From assembly GCF_003574445.1 (NCBI RefSeq), contig NZ_KZ984551.1:318262-382261 (forward strand): a stretch of 64,000 nucleotides of DNA, written 5' to 3'. The notes under the pieces were generated by a model that did no database searches, was not told the DNA's origin, and saw nothing but the letters and a program-made list of their open reading frames with translations. This DNA comes from Streptomyces sp. YIM 130001 (lineage in GTDB: Bacteria > Actinomycetota > Actinomycetes > Streptomycetales > Streptomycetaceae). A program made the position numbers and the translations under genes. The first letter of the stretch is position 1. Each line of letters opens with the position of its first letter. Of this stretch, positions 60,118 to 64,000 are shown piece by piece.

Positions 60118-61422
60118 TCAGGCGATGAGCAGCGTCAGGCCTCCCAGGGTGTACGCGATCATCAGGGCGAGCATGGGCAGTTGCCCGGCCACCGCCTTGG
60201 CCGCCGGGAAGAGCCGTACCGAGCGGTCGTGTGCGGCGACCACGCCCAGCACGTGGCCGCTCACGATCGCCACCACCTGCAGCACCGCGAGGCCGCCCGG
60301 CGACAGCGGCGGTTCGGGCGCGACGGGTCGGTCCGCTCCCGCGGCGAGCGCGAGCGTGCGGGGCCCCTCGGTGAGGAGGAGGGTGAAGTAGTGGGCGACG
60401 AGATAGCCGAGGGCGATCGGTACGAGCGAGTGGGCGAAGTCGCCGAGCGGGTGTTCCGCACCGCCGAGGAAGCGCGTCACTCCGGCGCACAGGGCGTACA
60501 GAGCCGCTACCAGGGCCACCGCACCGCACAGACCGAGCGTCGCCGTGGTGGTGCGGCCCAGCGGGGAGGTCTGCACGGTGGTGATCCACGAGGGTGCGTC
60601 CGAGAACCCGTCGTACGCGGTGGAGCCGAGCATCACGCAGACCACGGCGACGAGTCCGGGCACCCGCTCCGTCGCGTCCAGGCCGTGCAGAGGGTTGCGC
60701 AGGACGAGGCGGCCGTCGCGGCGACGACCCCACGGGGACAGGCGCGCGACGAGCGTCGAGTACGCCTCGAAGGCGTCACCCCGGGCGAACCAGCCCTCGC
60801 CGTATCGCGCGGCGGCGACCAGGTGCAGTACCGCGTAACAGCCGAGGAAGACCAGCAGCGTGGTGCGGGACGCGGGCTCGGGTGCGGCGAGTTCGAGCCA
60901 GGTGAAGGCGAGCAGGCCGGCCGCGGCGGGCCACAGTCCCAGGCGCGCGGGTGGGATCCGGTCCGTTCGCCCGGCCCCGCGCCGAGCACCGAGCGCGGCC
61001 CGCTGGAGCAGCCGGTGCACGGTCCGCAGCGGGTTCATCAGGCGCCAGATCGGCCCGAGGAGCAGCGATGCGGGGACCAGGCCGACCCAGAACAGGACGT
61101 AGACGCTCCCGGGCGCCGGATTGCGCTCCGGATCGTCGGGGCCGAGTACGAGGTGGAGTGCGACGAACAGCGCGGCAGCCAGGCCGAGTCCGCGCAGCAC
61201 CAGGCGGACGGCACGGGCATCGACGGCGCGCTCGACCGCGGCGGGCAGCGCGATCCCCGACCGGTCGCCGCGAAAGCGTGATGCGGACCAGAGCAGACCG
61301 AGCGCGAGGAACGAGACGAACAGCGCTGCGAAGGCACCGGCGAAGGCGTAGAACGGCGAGATCGGCAGATCGTGCTGCGAGCCCACCCCGTGGGCGAGGA
61401 GCGCCGGCCCCACCGGGCTCAC
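60118..61422 (-). CDS. Polytopic membrane protein of unknown function
   Basis: A 434-aa protein with about 10 hydrophobic helices and large basic loops (RGDRSGIALP, ARLSPWGRRRDGRLV). I do not recognise a family. PLGDFAHSLVPIALGYLVAHYFTLLL contains a His pair near a helix, which may bind a metal. GTG 61422 overlaps the stop of the upstream lipoprotein gene (GTGA), so its product works with that protein. Copper or redox-related transport is one inference from the neighbour. Confidence 0.72.
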   Translation of the reverse strand: MSPVGPALLAHGVGSQHDLPISPFYAFAGAFAALFVSFLALGLLWSASRFRGDRSGIALPAAVERAVDARAVRLVLRGLGLAAALFVALHLVLGPDDPERNPAPGSVYVLFWVGLVPASLLLGPIWRLMNPLRTVHRLLQRAALGARRGAGRTDRIPPARLGLWPAAAGLLAFTWLELAAPEPASRTTLLVFLGCYAVLHLVAAARYGEGWFARGDAFEAYSTLVARLSPWGRRRDGRLVLRNPLHGLDATERVPGLVAVVCVMLGSTAYDGFSDAPSWITTVQTSPLGRTTTATLGLCGAVALVAALYALCAGVTRFLGGAEHPLGDFAHSLVPIALGYLVAHYFTLLLTEGPRTLALAAGADRPVAPEPPLSPGGLAVLQVVAIVSGHVLGVVAAHDRSVRLFPAAKAVAGQLPMLALMIAYTLGGLTLLIA

Positions 61423-62294
61423 CGGACCGCCAGTTGTGTCAGCAACAGCCCCGATTCATGGGTCTCGACCTCGAAGAGCCCGCTGCGGTCGGCGGTGAAG
61501 GTCAGGGTGGCGGCCCGGCCCGGTGACAGTTGCGCCTCGCGGTCGTAGCCGTGCACATGCAGCGTGTCGGAGCGGTCGCTGGTCACGTTCAGGCGTATGC
61601 GCTCGCCCTTCTTCACCTCGATACGTCCGGGTGCCGGGGCGACCTCGCCGTCGGACACGGTGATCTTCACGGTCCGGCCGGTGGCTCCCTCGGGCTTGTC
61701 CGCGCCGCCCCCGTCGCCACCGGGGTGGCTGTGTCCGCTGCCGCCGGCCGACGCAGTGACCTCGGCGTTCGCCTCGATCGCCGTCCCGTCCACGGCCCAC
61801 ACCGTGTGATCGTCCGCATGGAGGCGGATGGTGATCTTGTGGGTTCCACGCGGCACCGCACTGCCCGGCAGATGGTGCCAACTGCCGTACACCCGGGCCA
61901 CCTTGTGATCGTCCACGTACAGGTGCGCGTGCCCGCGCCCCGGCAGGGCCGCGCCGCCGGCACTGTCCGGGGTGAAGCGGAACCTGCTCACGGACACCTT
62001 GACGTTCCAGCCGTCCTCGGAGTCCGGCCGTACGCTCAGCTCGGCCGACGGGGCGTCGTCGCGCGGCACTTGACGCAGGCGGTGGCCGGACTCGTCCTCG
62101 GCCTCGAGCAGTTCGCCCACCGGGCCGCTCGCCTCCTCGTGTCCGGTACCCGGCTTGTGGTGCGTGGTCGGCCTGCCTCCACAACCGCTCAGGAGGGCGA
62201 CGGCAAGGACGGCCGCCAGCGCGGAGACCAGGGCGGCACCCACCGGCCGGCCCCCCGCCCGTGCGGTACGCGCGCCCGCTCGCCCCGCCGTCAC
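61419..62294 (-). CDS. Cupredoxin-like lipoprotein
   Basis: A 291-aa predicted lipoprotein: signal peptide with lipobox LLSGC at about residue 35. A beta-rich domain (about 70-190, GHAHLYVDDHKVARVYGSWHHLPG) with many His is followed by a second beta domain (PGRIEVKKGERIRLNVTSDRSD...LHVHGYDREAQLSPG...FEVETHESGLLL) of cupredoxin type. Met/His/Glu residues resemble copper ligands but the classic Cys is not seen. GTG 62294 overlaps the upstream stop. It may bind copper or act as a surface carrier for the membrane protein that follows. Confidence 0.75.
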   Translation of the reverse strand: MTAGRAGARTARAGGRPVGAALVSALAAVLAVALLSGCGGRPTTHHKPGTGHEEASGPVGELLEAEDESGHRLRQVPRDDAPSAELSVRPDSEDGWNVKVSVSRFRFTPDSAGGAALPGRGHAHLYVDDHKVARVYGSWHHLPGSAVPRGTHKITIRLHADDHTVWAVDGTAIEANAEVTASAGGSGHSHPGGDGGGADKPEGATGRTVKITVSDGEVAPAPGRIEVKKGERIRLNVTSDRSDTLHVHGYDREAQLSPGRAATLTFTADRSGLFEVETHESGLLLTQLAVR

Positions 62295-64000
62295 GCCGGA
62301 GCCCCTTGCGCCCCGGCCGCCGCGGGGCCACCGCTCTGCCCGTCCCGCGCGGCGGCGCCCGCGGGCTCGGTCGCACGGCCGGCCGTCGCGACGACCGCCC
62401 AGAGCACCCAGACCACACCGAGCAGCGCCCGGAGCCAGGCCGGGCCCAGCGGGATCCACGGAATCATCCACACCGCCTTGTCGAAGGCGTCGAGCAGGGC
62501 GAGGACACCGAGCGCGACGGTGACCCAGCCGAATCCGGACCGACCACCGCGGCGTATCGCGAGACCGACGCCGATCCACCAGACGGCCGTCAACAGCAGC
62601 GCGATCGCCGGGACATAGGTGGCGGTCAGTCCCGTCGAGGCGCCGGCCACGTCGAGCCCAAGTCCGGCAAGTCCCGCCGCAGAAGCGGCCGTTGCCAGCC
62701 GGTCGTGCCGGAGTCTGCGCCACCAGAGCAGACCGCCGACCAGGGCGAGCACCGCCGCTGTGCCCACGGCGAGCTGCATCTCGATGCGCTCGACGCCCCG
62801 GGCCCCGTACCAGTCGCAGCCCGCCGGTAGCCGCCGCGCCCGTACGTCGTAGTCGGCGCAGACCAGGAGATGGGCGAGCTTGGCGGGTTCGCCGGCCAGT
62901 CGGTCGGCGCCGCCGGAGACGTCGCCGCGGCGCTCGCCGCAGGTGGGCAGGGTGCGCGGGGTGGAGGCTCCGGCGTCGCCCTGCCAGCAGTTGCCCTCGC
63001 CCTGGCCGTCCCACCAGACGTCCGTACGGTTGGGCCGGTCGCGGCCGGCCTTGTCGGTGCCCAGGCGGTTGCCGGCGTACCGGTTGTGGTGGGACGTGTC
63101 GGTCTGCTTGGACCAGGCCGACTCGCCGCGGATGAAGGCGGGTACGGCGCTCAGGAAGAAGCCGGCGCGGTCGTGGCCGTAGACCCAGTTGTCCTCGTAG
63201 ATGTTCCAGTTGCCGCCCGCGGTGATGATGCCGGAGCCGGGTGGCATGGAGATCTGCGGGCAGACGACGCCGTCCTCGTACCCGCGCTCGGCCGGCGGCT
63301 TGGCGCAGGTGCCGTCGGCGACGTGGCGGTAGTAGTCCTCGTTGTTGTCGTGGATCAGGTTGCGCTCGAACTTGGCGTGGTTCTGCGGCAGTCCGGGGTG
63401 GCCGGGGAAGGCGGAGTCCATGGAGGCGCCGCCCATGTTGTGGTCGAACTCGTTGTCGTGGACCCAGACGGAGTCGCCCGCGGTGCCGGAGTAGCCGACC
63501 ATGTTGTGGTGGCTGTGGCAGCCGGTGATCTCGATGGAGTAGCGCGGGACGTCGTAGCCGCGGCCGTTGTTGATGTCGGAGGCGCTGCCCGGGTAGATGC
63601 CCGAGTCGCCGTTGCCGTACGACTCGCAGTCCTTGTACAGGCCGTGGTCGCTGGCGAAGGTCAAGAAGCCGTACTCGTCGTTCCAGCGGGTCAGGACGTC
63701 GTCGATGACGAAGCCGTCACCGGCCAGGACGTAGAGGGAGTTGAACGTGGTCCGCTGGGCGGTGAAGTTCTTGAAGTAGACCCCGTCGGAGCGGTCCGCG
63801 CGGATGGCGTTCAGCTTCCGGTACTTGGCGTCGACGACGACATCGGTGCGCGCAGCTCCGGTGCCCTCGATCTGCAGGTTCTTCTTGCCGATGATCGCGA
63901 CGAGGTTCTGGTTGTGCGGGCATCGCTTCTGCTGGGCGTACGACAGGATCTGGTAGCCGAGCTGCGAGTCGGGGGCCTCGAGGCGTGCGCAGGCGCCGCG
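62291..64000 (-). CDS. Right-handed parallel beta-helix protein with C-terminal membrane segments (5' end outside window)
   Basis: The reading frame continues past the right window edge, so at least 569 residues of a longer protein are seen. The first 280 are beta-helix repeats of the NosD/pectate-lyase type (VVVDAKYRKLNAIRADRSDG, YFKNFTAQR, NNEDYYRHVA, AGGNWNIYEDNWVYGHD) with many Asn/Gly/Asp turns, ending in a CG-rich linker with Cys pairs. Then follow about four membrane helices (AVLALVGGLLWW... and others). It would sit on the outer side of the membrane. It is translationally coupled to the lipoprotein gene. Confidence 0.8.
   Translation of the reverse strand, partial: RGACARLEAPDSQLGYQILSYAQQKRCPHNQNLVAIIGKKNLQIEGTGAARTDVVVDAKYRKLNAIRADRSDGVYFKNFTAQRTTFNSLYVLAGDGFVIDDVLTRWNDEYGFLTFASDHGLYKDCESYGNGDSGIYPGSASDINNGRGYDVPRYSIEITGCHSHHNMVGYSGTAGDSVWVHDNEFDHNMGGASMDSAFPGHPGLPQNHAKFERNLIHDNNEDYYRHVADGTCAKPPAERGYEDGVVCPQISMPPGSGIITAGGNWNIYEDNWVYGHDRAGFFLSAVPAFIRGESAWSKQTDTSHHNRYAGNRLGTDKAGRDRPNRTDVWWDGQGEGNCWQGDAGASTPRTLPTCGERRGDVSGGADRLAGEPAKLAHLLVCADYDVRARRLPAGCDWYGARGVERIEMQLAVGTAAVLALVGGLLWWRRLRHDRLATAASAAGLAGLGLDVAGASTGLTATYVPAIALLLTAVWWIGVGLAIRRGGRSGFGWVTVALGVLALLDAFDKAVWMIPWIPLGPAWLRALLGVVWVLWAVVATAGRATEPAGAAARDGQSGGPAAAGAQGAPA

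Noticed and set aside
1..64000. Insertion sequences, prophage genes, CRISPR repeats or plasmid origins
   Set aside because: No transposase, integrase, phage or replication motif was found, and no regularly spaced direct repeats of CRISPR length exist; the tandem repeats seen are 10-17 bp units.

Overview
The window is chromosomal DNA of a high-GC actinomycete, almost certainly Streptomyces. Support comes from very GC-rich third codon positions, frequent GTG starts and GTGA/ATGA overlaps, an mshC gene (mycothiol is actinobacterial), a chpC/chpH chaplin pair (aerial hyphae), F420-type and actinobacteria-only families, and gene order around mshC, chpC/chpH and soxR that resembles the conserved core of Streptomyces chromosomes. 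No integrase, transposase, phage gene, CRISPR array or plasmid function was seen.

Region 1 (1-11391) is an accessory-looking catabolic locus. A partial MFS permease diverges from an eleven-gene, tightly spaced operon: aldehyde dehydrogenase, extradiol dioxygenase, aspartate-dehydrogenase-like protein, alpha/beta hydrolase, cupin, two SDRs, a ThDP enzyme, a flavin/2Fe-2S reductase, a 74-aa helix-turn-helix-like protein and a Rieske oxygenase. The parts describe import, ring hydroxylation, diol oxidation, meta cleavage, hydrolysis and aldehyde oxidation of an unidentified aromatic compound, with unusual extras.

Region 2 (11547-31767) is mostly conserved Streptomyces core: PAC2/ParJ-like protein, mshC, a TIGR03843-type protein, DUF3090, histidine phosphatase, CorA, ferritin-like protein, F420-type oxidoreductase, aldo/keto reductase, a RecD2-like protein with eroded ATPase motifs, DUF5703, long and short chaplins, an M20 peptidase, tRNA-Leu(GAG), truncated hemoglobin, YchJ/SEC-C protein, gluconokinase and an APC permease. 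Several convergent gene pairs are separated by strong hairpins.

Region 3 (31972-53930) is rich in acyl-CoA metabolism: a kinase plus acyl-CoA dehydrogenase pair resembling a split ACAD10/ACAD11; an SDR/acyl-CoA synthetase/TetR operon; MaoC plus TetR; and acyl-CoA dehydrogenase plus TetR plus alcohol and aldehyde dehydrogenases. Three different repeated operator-like sequences link these genes into small candidate regulons. Between them lie a NamZ-type muramidase, a secreted penicillin-acylase-family Ntn hydrolase, SoxR and two unknown proteins.

Region 4 (54003-64000) holds an MFS exporter, a CitMHS citrate transporter, a molybdopterin oxidoreductase, a TetR regulator and a translationally coupled three-gene operon: a secreted/membrane beta-helix protein (cut by the window end), a cupredoxin-like lipoprotein and a polytopic membrane protein.

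All function calls come from reading motifs and family resemblance; no database search was run.
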